Of a stretch of 20,670 nt of DNA, positions 11,742 to 19,643 are shown piece by piece (within the stretch, counting starts at the first letter, position 1; each line of letters begins with the position of its first letter). This DNA is from a virus: the IMG/VR virus record IMGVR_UViG_3300042897_000399, positions 1 to 20,670 of that record, one strand, 5' to 3'. Below the pieces are notes generated by a model, which searched no databases, was not told the DNA's origin, and saw only the letters and a program-made list of their open reading frames with translations. Both the position numbers and the translations under genes were made by a program.

Positions 11742-11947
11742 TGGACGCTGAACTTCAAGCACTCAACAACGCAACGGCTGCTGCCACATTGAGTGGCTTG
11801 CAGGTCACCCTGCTAGATCAGGTAGACGGCGTGTGGACTGCTGGTGCATCGGACGGTTTGTGGAGCGATCCCATCGTCACTGGCACTGGGGCAACTCGAA
11901 CTAAAGCACTAGTCTCCCTGACAGCCGCGCTGGAGTCACGTGACTGA
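11741..11947 (+). CDS. small hypothetical protein after the fibre (68 aa)
   Basis: The function is not recognised. The N-terminus is a short helix (DAELQALNNATAAATLSGLQ). Two strand-like segments with Trp (DGVWTAGASDGLWSDPI) and a final helix (TRTKALVSLTAALESRD) follow. It may be a fibre-associated or chaperone-like small protein by position only. The start overlaps the fibre stop as TAATG, and the end overlaps the next gene's GTG by 8 bases. Confidence 0.6.
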   Translation: MDAELQALNNATAAATLSGLQVTLLDQVDGVWTAGASDGLWSDPIVTGTGATRTKALVSLTAALESRD

Positions 11948-12428
11948 TCTGGCACCAGTCCTCACGGGATGCCACGTCTGCCGCAGCCCGCTGGTTGAGG
12001 CAATTAACAAGAAGATGCGCGACGGAATGTCCGATGTGCAGCTCTCCAAGTGGCTTGCAGACGCTGGTCACTACATCTCCCGCATTACCCTTGGCAAGCA
12101 CAAGCGTGACCACCTTACCGAAGACCACGAACACAAGCGCATCTCTGCCATCAACCACCTTCGCAAGCAGAAAAAGACCATCAAGGCGACGGGCGACCTG
12201 GCAATGCTGGTGCGGGACTACGTACATAGCGCGGTGCAAGACGGGGATTTGACCCCATCGCTCGCAGAGGGCCTTCGCGCACAGGAAATGATTGACCGAC
12301 GACAGGAGAAGGGCGCTGATCGAGAGGTTGCACTGCAACTTGCAGGCATCTTGGGCGGCGGCGCTACCTACCAGATCATTGAGGCAACAGAAATCAAGCC
12401 ATTAGGGGTCGGAGAATCGGAGTCATGA
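11940..12428 (+). CDS. zinc/HTH protein, candidate small terminase subunit (162 aa)
   Basis: The N-terminal CHVCRSPLVEAINKKMRDGMSD...LSKWLADAGHYISRITLGKHKRDHL has the layout C-x-x-C, helix, then a helix-turn-helix ending K/R-H-x-x-x-H-L. That layout resembles DNA-binding, small-terminase-like or regulatory phage proteins. A Lys-rich linker and a helical C-terminal half (LAMLVRDYVHSAV ... AEGLRAQEMIDRR ... ALQLAGILGG) could be an oligomerisation region. A role as small terminase subunit recognising the packaging site is plausible, since none is visible next to terL. It is not proven; a regulator is possible. The start is GTG at 11940, overlapping the previous gene. Confidence 0.6.
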   Translation: MTDLAPVLTGCHVCRSPLVEAINKKMRDGMSDVQLSKWLADAGHYISRITLGKHKRDHLTEDHEHKRISAINHLRKQKKTIKATGDLAMLVRDYVHSAVQDGDLTPSLAEGLRAQEMIDRRQEKGADREVALQLAGILGGGATYQIIEATEIKPLGVGESES

Positions 12429-13244
12429 TTGCGTTCCGCAGCCTTATTGGTACTTCTGGTCGCAGTAAGCCTTGTTCTTCCAAGAATTGCACGTGCAGAC
12501 CAGCAGGAAATTTGGTGCGGGGGAACGAATCCGTACACGGGGGAATGGCAACTATGGGGTCCATTCTGGTGGGCGGACGAGCCAGCCGAAGAACTGTGGG
12601 TGAGACTGTGCCTACCAAATCGACCGTGGGATCCGATTCCGTGGGAACCGAACCCAACGCCGAGCGCGAGTGTGGAGCCTAGCCTTGAGCCGACACCAGA
12701 GCCTACACCCAGCCCGACGCCTGAGCCGACGCCAGAGCCAACACCAGAGCCGACTCCGACTCCGACTGAAGAGCCGACGCCAAGCCCTACGCCAGAACCG
12801 ACTCCTACTCCGACGCCTGAACCAACGCTACAACCAACTCCAGAAGCTACGCCAACTCCTACCAGAACTCCAACTGTAACTCCGAGTGAGCGACCATCAC
12901 CAACTCCAACGAGAACTCCAGATCCTAGTCCAGAACAAAGCGGAACGCCGACTCCAAGCCCGACTCCAAGCGAAGAAATCACTCCGAGTCCTGAACCAGT
13001 TCCAAGTCCTAGCGTGGCTCCTGAAGGGCCAGCGGACGCAGTAGCAGAGGCTGTTGGCGAAGCAGTCGCAGCAATTTCAGAAAGCATCGGGGAAGCGATT
13101 ACTGCGGTAACCACCCTAGGCAAAGATCTCTCGGTCGAGGAGAAAAAGCAGGCTCAACCAGTTGCGGTGGCAATCATCGTAAGCCAGGTAGCCCAAGCAG
13201 CAGCGGCTGCTGTCGCAGCCTCCAACACAGGGAGAAAGAAATGA
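12429..13244 (+). CDS. secreted or membrane-tethered protein with Pro-Thr stalk (271 aa)
   Basis: A signal peptide of about 23 residues ([22 protein letters not shown]) ends before DQQ. A small Trp-rich domain with two Cys (C30 and C61) follows, then a long Pro-Glu-Thr-Ser repeat stalk at about 75-205. The C-terminal helix is Ala-rich ([27 protein letters not shown]), and a hydrophobic stretch near the end ([22 protein letters not shown]) precedes RKK. Function is unknown. The position before a holin-like and an endolysin-like gene suggests a lysis accessory (spanin-like or wall-contacting), but spanin features are not clear. The TTG at 12429, with GGAG seven bases upstream, is the only start that gives the signal peptide. 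Confidence 0.65.
   Translation: MRSAALLVLLVAVSLVLPRIARADQQEIWCGGTNPYTGEWQLWGPFWWADEPAEELWVRLCLPNRPWDPIPWEPNPTPSASVEPSLEPTPEPTPSPTPEPTPEPTPEPTPTPTEEPTPSPTPEPTPTPTPEPTLQPTPEATPTPTRTPTVTPSERPSPTPTRTPDPSPEQSGTPTPSPTPSEEITPSPEPVPSPSVAPEGPADAVAEAVGEAVAAISESIGEAITAVTTLGKDLSVEEKKQAQPVAVAIIVSQVAQAAAAAVAASNTGRKK
12690..12890 (+). repeat. Pro-Glu-Pro-Thr coding repeat
   Basis: A short unit (GAGCCGACGCCA and variants, encoding EPTP) recurs about fifteen times in the stalk region of the gene at 12429-13244. The copies vary at third positions, so the array is probably ancient or under protein-level selection rather than a recent slippage expansion. Confidence 0.75.
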
Positions 13245-13411
13245 TTTCACGCATTATTAACGATCTCGTCGGTGGATCATGGACGATCCTCGGTCTGCTC
13301 TTCGCGGTAGTCGTACTGCCAGACGGGGCAACAAAAGACACCATGTCAGTAATCTTCACGGGTCTGACGCTAGTGTGGTTCCTTACTGGACCACTACGCT
13401 GGAAGGATTAA
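13241..13411 (+). CDS. two-helix small membrane protein, holin candidate (56 aa)
   Basis: It encodes 56 residues with two hydrophobic segments: about 13-27 ([15 protein letters not shown]) and about 34-50 ([17 protein letters not shown]). They are separated by a short polar loop (DGATKD), and the C-terminus PLRWKD is charged. Two helices with a polar hairpin and a charged C-terminus are the hallmark of class II holins, which form pores at a set time. The ATG at 13241 overlaps the previous stop as ATGA and has GGGAG ten bases upstream. Placement between the stalk protein and the endolysin-like gene supports a lysis role; a small accessory membrane protein is the alternative. Confidence 0.7.
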   Translation: MISRIINDLVGGSWTILGLLFAVVVLPDGATKDTMSVIFTGLTLVWFLTGPLRWKD

Positions 13412-13414
13412 CGA

Positions 13415-14560
13415 ATGCAATATCGGGTCAAGTCGCAACTCTACTCTGACGCAGAAGCCCAGCAGAAGGGCGCCAAGCAGATCCTTGACGACTGCACGTG
13501 GTCGTCCTGTGCTGCTGCCGTTTCGTGGGCCTCTGGCTACACGGTAGATTACAGCGCGGCCCAGGGCGTAGAGGCAATGAAGAAGGTCACTGGTCGCAAG
13601 GATGTGCAGGGCAAGTCCGATAACGGCGGCTCTCTCGCTGAGGCTGCGAAGGTGATCGCCCACCTAGGTGGCAAGGCTCGCTACGCCAAGTCGTGGGAGG
13701 AGGCTGTCGCCGCCGCCAAGAATGGCGCTGCGCTGATGGTCTGGGTCCAGCAAGCAGTCGAATACCCAGCAGGCGTGAAGATCTCGGCATGGCATGACCG
13801 CTGGCACAAGTGGTGGTCAAAGAATAAGCCAGAGAAGATCAAGCTCGGCTACGGTCATATGACGTCGGCTGGCTGGTGCGAGGATCACGGCTGGCAGTGG
13901 ACTTGCCCTACGCGCGATGAGAAGGTAGCCTCCGAGAAGTTCGGCGTGCCAGTCACAGAGGCGCAACTCCGCCAGATCGCCAACAGCAAGGTCAAGGCAA
14001 AGAAGGTCAAGGCTGACTTCAAGTGCCTGCTGATCGTCACGCACCCAGGCAAGGTTGCCGCACCAGCGCCAGTCGCTGTGCCAGTGGCTGCCCCCGCTCC
14101 AGTGGTCGCGCAAGTGGCTCCCACAATCAACGTAGAGGCACCTAGGAAGCCCGTAGAGGCTAAGAAAGTAGAATCTGGTACTAAGACACCATCCGAGTTG
14201 GATGTGGCTGTAAAAGCCCTGGAAAAGGTCGACTGGGCATCAATCGGAGCAAAGGGTCTGGCTCTGGCAGGAAACGCGGCTGAGGCCGCTAAGAAGGAGA
14301 AGACCATCATGGGTAAGATTGGCGCATGGTTCAAGTACATCACAGACAACAGCAAGATTGACGAGATGCTGCTTGATGCAGTTCGGACGTTCCTCACCGT
14401 GTCGATCTCGGTCGCACTTGGTTTGGGCATCCCCCTGCTTGACATTAATGGCGGCGACTTCCGCACCATCGTAAGCGCAGGCCTGGCGTCCGCACTCCAG
14501 ATTGTTGTGAAGGCACTTGACCCAAGCTCCACGGACTACGGCGTTCAGAAGAAGAAGTAA
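13415..14560 (+). CDS. endolysin-like cysteine peptidase domain fused to holin-like domain (381 aa)
   Basis: N-terminal domain (about 1-210): DDCTWSSCAAAVSWASG at 25-41 looks like the catalytic helix of C39/papain-fold peptidases (Cys27 or Cys32 as nucleophile), with GYGHMTSAGW at 145-154 giving His148. A CHAP- or C39-like peptidoglycan or protein hydrolase is inferred. Linker (about 213-250): Ala/Pro/Val-rich, with VAAPAPV repeats. C-terminal domain (299-381): LLDAVRTFLTVSISVALGLGIPLLDI and FRTIVSAGLASALQIVVKALDPSSTDYG. This two-helix pattern ending in an [LN]-[DN]-P-x-x-x-x-[FY]-G motif is seen in actinophage holins. An in-frame ATG at 14309 has AAGGAG nine bases upstream, so the holin-like part may also be made alone (83 aa). 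Fusion of both lysis functions in one polypeptide is unusual. Confidence 0.75.
   Translation: MQYRVKSQLYSDAEAQQKGAKQILDDCTWSSCAAAVSWASGYTVDYSAAQGVEAMKKVTGRKDVQGKSDNGGSLAEAAKVIAHLGGKARYAKSWEEAVAAAKNGAALMVWVQQAVEYPAGVKISAWHDRWHKWWSKNKPEKIKLGYGHMTSAGWCEDHGWQWTCPTRDEKVASEKFGVPVTEAQLRQIANSKVKAKKVKADFKCLLIVTHPGKVAAPAPVAVPVAAPAPVVAQVAPTINVEAPRKPVEAKKVESGTKTPSELDVAVKALEKVDWASIGAKGLALAGNAAEAAKKEKTIMGKIGAWFKYITDNSKIDEMLLDAVRTFLTVSISVALGLGIPLLDINGGDFRTIVSAGLASALQIVVKALDPSSTDYGVQKKK
14298..14311 (+). promoter_or_regulatory. internal ribosome site and start within the endolysin-holin gene
   Basis: The bases around 14294-14311 read AAGGAG-AAGACCATC-ATG, an ideal ribosome site in frame with the long protein at residue 299. 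It is as good as the site at the main start and lies exactly at the boundary before the holin-like membrane domain. Confidence 0.6.
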
Positions 14561-14988
14561 TGCCTGAAGCGTGGGTCTATGTCGGTGGGACATTTGACCT
14601 CTTCCACTACGGACACGCAAAGTTTTTAGAAGAGTGCAGTAAGCACGGCAAGGTCATCGTCTCTCTTAATACCGATGACTTTGCTTCCCGCTACAAGAGA
14701 GAGCCAATCCTGTCGATTGGCGAACGGATGGAATCGCTTCGGGCGTGCAAGTGGGTTGATGATGTTTGCCTCAACATTGGGGACGAAGACAGCGGCTACA
14801 CCATTGACTTCCTCAGCAACCTAAACATCAAGCACATTGCCCACGGTGATGACTGGACTGGGGAAGCCCTGATGGGGCAACTGGGGATTAGCCAGGAGTG
14901 GCTAGACCGCAAAGGCATCAAGATGCTGTACATCCCCTACACCGCTGGCATTTCAACAAGCGACATCATTGGGAGAATCAAGGGTTGA
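14560..14988 (+). CDS. cytidylyltransferase (glycerol-3-phosphate or related, TagD-like; 142 aa)
   Basis: The signature GTFDLFHYGH (10-19, the nucleotide-binding HxGH), GDDW near 97-100 and YTAGISTSDIIGRI near the end match the TagD/GCT family (RTxGISTT in bacterial enzymes). Such enzymes join CTP to a phosphorylated alcohol or sugar, for example making CDP-glycerol for teichoic acids. The length (about 130-140) agrees and no key motif is missing. The substrate cannot be read from the sequence. The start overlaps the endolysin stop as TAATG, and the gene runs into the glycosyltransferase-like gene with a TTGA overlap, suggesting the pair acts together to decorate a polymer, glycan or virion part. 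Confidence 0.88.
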   Translation: MPEAWVYVGGTFDLFHYGHAKFLEECSKHGKVIVSLNTDDFASRYKREPILSIGERMESLRACKWVDDVCLNIGDEDSGYTIDFLSNLNIKHIAHGDDWTGEALMGQLGISQEWLDRKGIKMLYIPYTAGISTSDIIGRIKG

Positions 14989-15620
14989 AGCTCGCGGTCA
15001 TCATGACCATGTACGGTCGACACGAAAACACCTATCCGCTCATTGAGCGAGTCCTGACCTCTAGCAAGATTCCAGATGAGATTTGGATTATGTGTGAGGG
15101 GCAAGATGACTTTGATGTTGCGAGCGCGGCCCTAGACAAACTCTGGCGCGTGAACGTGACCCCCATCCTCCTGCCAACGCCACGAGATGGCGACCGATAT
15201 GCGGTTATCCCATACTCCAACAAGATTAACTACGTGCTGGACAGGACGAAGGCGGATGCCATTGTCTATGTGGACAATGGCTCCATGCCCTCAGAGACCA
15301 AGTTTGAGGTCATGCTCAAGGCTCTACTTGACAACCCAGATTGGGGCGCTGTATACTGCACGCAGCAGCGCACAGGGTACCGAGAAGAAACCAATGGAGC
15401 AGACCGCATCATTCCCGATGGGTACGGAATCCTAAACTACACCCAAGTGATGCACCGCCCAACAACCGTCCGATGGACAACGGACATGGGCAAGGCAAAC
15501 CCAGATCTTGCAGACGCAACCTTCTGGCGTGACCTTGGCGGACCATTCCATCCAGTTGACGGCCAAGTTGTCCACGATACCCACCACATGAATTCGGCTG
15601 CTGCCGAAGGAGTTATCTAA
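14985..15620 (+). CDS. glycosyltransferase-like protein, GT-A fold (211 aa)
   Basis: The N-terminus LAVIMTMYGRHENTYPLIERVL...PDEIWIMCEGQDD is the strand-helix start of family 2-like glycosyltransferases, where a sugar nucleotide binds. Residues AIVYVDNGSMPSETKFEVM offer an acidic metal site (a DxD-like position here reads VDN), and the end has DGQVVHDTHHM, where a His often completes the metal site. The protein is shorter than most bacterial family 2 enzymes (about 250-330), so activity should be checked. The start is TTG at 14985 (GGAG nine bases upstream, TTGA overlap); ATG at 15003 is an alternative. It follows a cytidylyltransferase, so a CDP-activated donor is possible. Confidence 0.7.
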   Translation: MKLAVIMTMYGRHENTYPLIERVLTSSKIPDEIWIMCEGQDDFDVASAALDKLWRVNVTPILLPTPRDGDRYAVIPYSNKINYVLDRTKADAIVYVDNGSMPSETKFEVMLKALLDNPDWGAVYCTQQRTGYREETNGADRIIPDGYGILNYTQVMHRPTTVRWTTDMGKANPDLADATFWRDLGGPFHPVDGQVVHDTHHMNSAAAEGVI

Positions 15621-15919
15621 TGCCCAAGAGTGCTGCATGGCAACGCAAGGAAGGCAAGAATCCGCAGGGCGGACTCAATGCCAAGGGTCGCGCGTCCTAC
15701 AAGGCGCAGACTGGCGGTACACTGAAGGCTCCAGTCAAGAGCGGAGATAACCCGCGACGAGCTTCATTCCTCGCCCGTATGGGCGGTATGCCTGGTCCAG
15801 AGCGTGACGCGAAGGGTCAACCGACACGCTTACTCCTTAGCCTTCAGGCTTGGGGTGCCAGCAGCAAGACGGATGCCCGTGCAAAGGCAGCCGCGATCAG
15901 CAAGCGCAACAAGGCTTGA
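15620..15919 (+). CDS. DUF6321-like small basic phage protein (99 aa)
   Basis: The opening PKSAAWQRKEGKNPQGGLNAKGRASYKAQTGG is the signature of a domain of unknown function seen in many environmental phages, which I recall as DUF6321. The rest (KSGDNPRRASFLARMGGMPGPERD ... KAAAISKRNKA) continues the same pattern, including the R-[RK]-x-S-F-x-A-R-M-x-G segment. It is basic and low in hydrophobics, so probably nucleic-acid binding or virion-linked; its role is not known. The ATG at 15620 overlaps the previous stop as TAATG with AAGGAG upstream. Its stop overlaps the terL start as TTGA. Confidence 0.8.
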   Translation: MPKSAAWQRKEGKNPQGGLNAKGRASYKAQTGGTLKAPVKSGDNPRRASFLARMGGMPGPERDAKGQPTRLLLSLQAWGASSKTDARAKAAAISKRNKA

Positions 15920-17415
15920 AGCAACTAGCCAATGAAGTTGCGGTCGATCTGGCTCGTGGTCGCTCTGACATCGAGTTCTTTGCTCGCAGGTGGCTTGGCA
16001 TCCAGGGGAATCCTGGGCAGGTTGCATGGTGGAAGTCCTGCTCCGAGCGCGATGACTCTGGGTACCGACCGAAATACATCACAACCGTCGTATCCGCTGG
16101 CAACCGTGCGGGCAAAACGATGGCAATGGCGGTGGTCTGTTTCCACCACGCCTTGTACAAACTGGGACTTCCAAACCCGAAATATGGTGATTCCCAGTCC
16201 CACCTTGCGTGGCTAGACTCTCCCTATGACTGGTTCCACATCGGTATCCAGCAGGAGACCGCAGAGCTAGTCTTCCGAGAAATTGAGACCATCCTCACTG
16301 GCCAGCACCCCGCCCAAAAAGGTCGTGGTTGCCCGATGGTCAAGGAACTTGGTAAGATCGTAGAGACCACCAAGAAGTATCGCGGTGAGTATCCGTGGAT
16401 CAAGTTCAACCCTATCGTGGGCGGAGCGAGCATCCACTTCCGAACTACACAGGATCGAGCCAAGGCTCTCCTTGGTAAGGACATGAACGGCATCTCGTTT
16501 GACGAAGCGGCGTTTGAACCCCATTTGCTCATGATCTACCAAGAAGTGCTAAACCTACGGCGACTCTCTACTGGTGGGCCACTCCACTTCATTGGAACGC
16601 CGACTGAGGGGTTCAACGAATACGCGGACCTGTGGGAGAAGGGCAACCCAGAGAACCCAGCCCGCGACGACAAGTTCATCTCGTTCCGATTGTCTACCCG
16701 TGACAACATCGGGTACGGGTTAACCCAAGAGAACTTTGATGATGTTGTTCGCCAGCAGGCTGAGTACCTCATCCCCCAGAACATTGACGGATTCTTCATT
16801 GAGGCTAGGGACGCATTCTTCTGGTCCCAGTCCATTCAGGCAGTATTCAAATCAGGAGTCGCAGAGTTAGGCCCGACACGTCACCATAAGTATGTCCAGG
16901 GTGTAGACCCAGGGATTTCACATGACGCAACGTGGGCGATTACACTCGACATTACTGACAGAAAACTCCTTCGCGGCACGCGGATTAGAAAGCGTGGCGG
17001 CAAGCAGAGCATCTCTGCCGTCGTGAACATGGTCCGCGAAGGACACCTCCTATACCAGCAAGACGGTGCGTACTGCACCACCATCGTCGATTCCACAGGA
17101 CTCGGTGGACGACTATTTCAGCAGGAGTTCAGCATCATCCGCCCGCTCCGAGGGTTTGACTTCGGTGGGACCAAGGCGAAGAAGGTGGAACTGCTCAATG
17201 ACTTGAAAGCGGTCCTAGACAAAGGACAAATCGAACTGCCAACTGGCGGTGCGTGGGATGAGATGCGCAGGCAACTCCTCACCTACAAATTGGATGATAA
17301 GAAGCTGGAGCAAGATGCAGTGATGGCACTGGCCATTGCTGTGCGACACGCTTTGCGAAACCCAGAGAAGCCCGTGAACGATCCAGTGTTCACATATTTT
17401 GGAGTGAGTGACTGA
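15916..17415 (+). CDS. terL: terminase large subunit (499 aa)
   Basis: This packaging motor cuts concatemeric phage DNA and drives it into the prohead using ATP. Walker A is GNRAGKT at 62-68; Walker B is GISFDEA at 192-198 with Asp196 and Glu197; the coupling motif IGTPT is at 226-230. The nuclease domain carries GVDPG (Asp331), VDSTGLG (Asp392) and EQDAVMALA (Asp467), three acidic positions expected of an RNase H-like active site. The length is in the usual range. The start is taken as TTG at 15916, which overlaps the previous stop as TTGA. Its ribosome site is weak, so coupling is likely; the farther in-frame TTG at 15850 would overlap the upstream gene by 70 bases. The portal gene follows directly. 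Confidence 0.93.
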   Translation: MKQLANEVAVDLARGRSDIEFFARRWLGIQGNPGQVAWWKSCSERDDSGYRPKYITTVVSAGNRAGKTMAMAVVCFHHALYKLGLPNPKYGDSQSHLAWLDSPYDWFHIGIQQETAELVFREIETILTGQHPAQKGRGCPMVKELGKIVETTKKYRGEYPWIKFNPIVGGASIHFRTTQDRAKALLGKDMNGISFDEAAFEPHLLMIYQEVLNLRRLSTGGPLHFIGTPTEGFNEYADLWEKGNPENPARDDKFISFRLSTRDNIGYGLTQENFDDVVRQQAEYLIPQNIDGFFIEARDAFFWSQSIQAVFKSGVAELGPTRHHKYVQGVDPGISHDATWAITLDITDRKLLRGTRIRKRGGKQSISAVVNMVREGHLLYQQDGAYCTTIVDSTGLGGRLFQQEFSIIRPLRGFDFGGTKAKKVELLNDLKAVLDKGQIELPTGGAWDEMRRQLLTYKLDDKKLEQDAVMALAIAVRHALRNPEKPVNDPVFTYFGVSD

Positions 17416-19643
17416 TGGCCGACAAGGTACGAAAGATCCCCGCAGCGTTCGAAGGAACGCGGGCGATTCCAGCGCAGTACACGACTGACCCTGATATCGC
17501 CACGCCTGAGCAGATTGCTTCTATTGGCTCTGCCACCGAGAAGGCTCGTAAACTAGCCAAGGGTCAGCGTATCGTTGCGGCTGCCGCTGCTGGTAAGCCA
17601 ATTGCCACCGCGCCAGTATTCAACAATATCACCATCAACAAGCAGGGTTCAGTCAAGGGCCAGGCAAACCAGTCAATTGCTGGCGGTGCTGGCATCGGCA
17701 TCAACGACCCATCCATCACGGCGCGAAACCGCGCCTCTACGCGCATCAAGCCGAACTTTGAGAAGCTCACCCTTGGCGAACAGGCTTCCGTCAAGATGTC
17801 CGAGACTTCCCTCAGCGGTCAGGGGATTGACCCAAGCAAGGACGAAGCACACCTTCTCCTTCAGGAAATCCTTGGTCGCAAGCAGTTGGTGGAGCCAGAG
17901 CAGAACCGCCTACGTTCACTCTTCCGCCGCATGGACAACCTCTACCACCCAGAGACCATCACCCTTGGCGGTGCTGACCACTGGGCAGATGACCCAAGCG
18001 CACGGCTCGCTGGTCGAGCACACGTCTCGGTCAACATCCACCACGCCTATGTCCAGATCCCAGCCTCCATCCAGGCTGTGCGACCAGTCGTCAACTATGT
18101 TGCCACTGGACCAACCCCCGAAGAGCGCGATGCCGCGCAACTGCGCGAGCGACTCTACTTCCGCTGGTGGGATGCCAACGAGATGGACTTGCTCCACGAG
18201 CACGCCGCGCTTCTCAAGGAACTTTATGGCCACACGGCGGCAAAAGTGTACTGGGATCCAGTTGCCGAACTGCCAAAGATCAGCGTCATTGAACGACCAG
18301 AGAACCTTTACCTTGGGTTCGGTGATAGCGACTTCAATCGCCTAGACTGGGCGCTCTACTGCTACGGTATGTCTCCGCAGTCAGTCCAAGAGGACTACGG
18401 CGTTGAGGTCATCCCTGTCAAGCAGGGCGACAAGTATTTCCCATACACCACCCGTGGCACACACGATGACCCAATCGGCAACGTGTGGTCCAACACCTTT
18501 GAGCGCAATCCGCTCCGCCGCGAGACTGCCTACGAGCAGATGCAGGTTGAGGTCTACGACTACTGGTACAAGGTGCCAACCAAGCCAGGTAAGGCTCCGC
18601 TCGTGTACAACGCAATCTTTGTCGGCAACTCGCTGGTGAAGAACGACGCGCACCCAGAATATCAGGGACAGATCCCGTATGTTCACCTACCAAACGGCAA
18701 GATCCCTGGTAGCCCATACGGTAAGCCAGCACTCTACGATGCTGAGCAGTTGCTCCGAGAGAAGGACGAGCGAGTCACCGCCATGGCGCAGATGATTCAG
18801 TCCATCGTCGGTGGGCAGATGTGGCAGCTCGTTGGGCCAGAGGCTCCTGATGAGGTACCGCCAAACGCGCTACCAAAGCCAGGCCGCGTCGCAACCCCTG
18901 GACCTGGCAACGAACTTCGTGCCATCCAGCCGTTCATTCCATCGTTCCAGATTGAGCAGTACATCGGTCGTATCGACCGAGAACTTGCTGTGGCAACGGG
19001 ATTGAACGACCTGCTCCTTGGTCTTGCACCAGCGCAGGTACTTGGTTCGTCACGAGCCATCGCCGCGCTCATCGCTAACTACGAAGCACGCCTTGCCCCT
19101 AAGCGCAAGGTGTTCTACCAGTGGATGCGACAGGTATGGGAGATGTGCGCCCGCATCTGGGAGATCAAGAATCCAGCCGTTGCCGAGATCATTGGCGGTC
19201 AGTACCGCATTGACATCGTTGCGCCAGAACTGACGCCGCGAGACACGCTGGAACTTGCCAGTACCGCGATCAACCTTGTCCAGAACCGACTGTGGAGCGC
19301 CGAGCGTGCCATGGATCGAGTGGGCGTGGAAGATCCGATTGGCGAGAAGGATCTCATCCGTGATGAGCAGACTGATGCCACACTGAACCCTGCCGCCGTC
19401 GCCACGATGTCGCAGGTCATGCAGCAGATGGCCATGATGCAGCAACAGCAGGCGATGATGTCGCAAGAACAAGCTGCGAATGCCCAGCGAACGCTCCAAC
19501 AGGGCGTTCCTGGGAGCCAGTCTCTAAACCAGCCAGAGAACCAGGCGCAGTTGCCGCCTGAAGCCATGCCAGAAAACGCCGCAGCGCCAGGAGAAGAGAA
19601 CCTTGTCCCAGCGCCGACTGGCACCAATGAGGTACCTGCATAA
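17415..19643 (+). CDS. portal protein (742 aa)
   Basis: The portal forms the dodecameric ring through which DNA enters and leaves the capsid. The order after terL with a TGATG overlap, the large size, and the central region identify it: LLLQEILGRKQLVEPEQNRLRSLFRRMDNLYHPE, VNIHHAYVQIPASIQAVRP, the wing/stem segment around QIEQYIGRIDRELAVATGLNDLLLG, and SRAIAALIANYEARLAPKRKVFYQWM. An N-terminal extension of about 130 residues, low in order (AKGQRIVAAAAAGKPIATAP), is unusual. The C-terminus has a Gln/Met-rich helical tail (MQQMAMMQQQQAMMSQEQ) and a Pro/Gln-rich end, as in several podovirus-like portals where the tail forms a barrel inside the head. Confidence 0.88.
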   Translation: MADKVRKIPAAFEGTRAIPAQYTTDPDIATPEQIASIGSATEKARKLAKGQRIVAAAAAGKPIATAPVFNNITINKQGSVKGQANQSIAGGAGIGINDPSITARNRASTRIKPNFEKLTLGEQASVKMSETSLSGQGIDPSKDEAHLLLQEILGRKQLVEPEQNRLRSLFRRMDNLYHPETITLGGADHWADDPSARLAGRAHVSVNIHHAYVQIPASIQAVRPVVNYVATGPTPEERDAAQLRERLYFRWWDANEMDLLHEHAALLKELYGHTAAKVYWDPVAELPKISVIERPENLYLGFGDSDFNRLDWALYCYGMSPQSVQEDYGVEVIPVKQGDKYFPYTTRGTHDDPIGNVWSNTFERNPLRRETAYEQMQVEVYDYWYKVPTKPGKAPLVYNAIFVGNSLVKNDAHPEYQGQIPYVHLPNGKIPGSPYGKPALYDAEQLLREKDERVTAMAQMIQSIVGGQMWQLVGPEAPDEVPPNALPKPGRVATPGPGNELRAIQPFIPSFQIEQYIGRIDRELAVATGLNDLLLGLAPAQVLGSSRAIAALIANYEARLAPKRKVFYQWMRQVWEMCARIWEIKNPAVAEIIGGQYRIDIVAPELTPRDTLELASTAINLVQNRLWSAERAMDRVGVEDPIGEKDLIRDEQTDATLNPAAVATMSQVMQQMAMMQQQQAMMSQEQAANAQRTLQQGVPGSQSLNQPENQAQLPPEAMPENAAAPGEENLVPAPTGTNEVPA

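Noticed and set aside
12425-12682. ATG at 12425 overlapping the previous stop as ATGA
   Set aside because: The GGAG is only three bases away and the encoded protein has no sensible composition. TTG at 12429 gives a signal peptide and better spacing.
12690-12890. Regular repeats considered as a CRISPR-like array
   Set aside because: There are no spacers. The units are contiguous codons of a Pro-Thr stalk.
12368-13123. Long minus-strand reading frame rich in Gly-Val-Gly-Ser repeats
   Set aside because: It is the complement of the EPTP-coding repeat of the gene at 12429-13244. The plus-strand frame has a signal peptide, a ribosome site and correct spacing to its neighbours.
17575-18345. 256-codon plus-strand frame inside the portal gene
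   Set aside because: It has an Arg/Ser/Thr-rich composition typical of a shifted frame of a GC-rich gene; the portal frame is clearly the real one.
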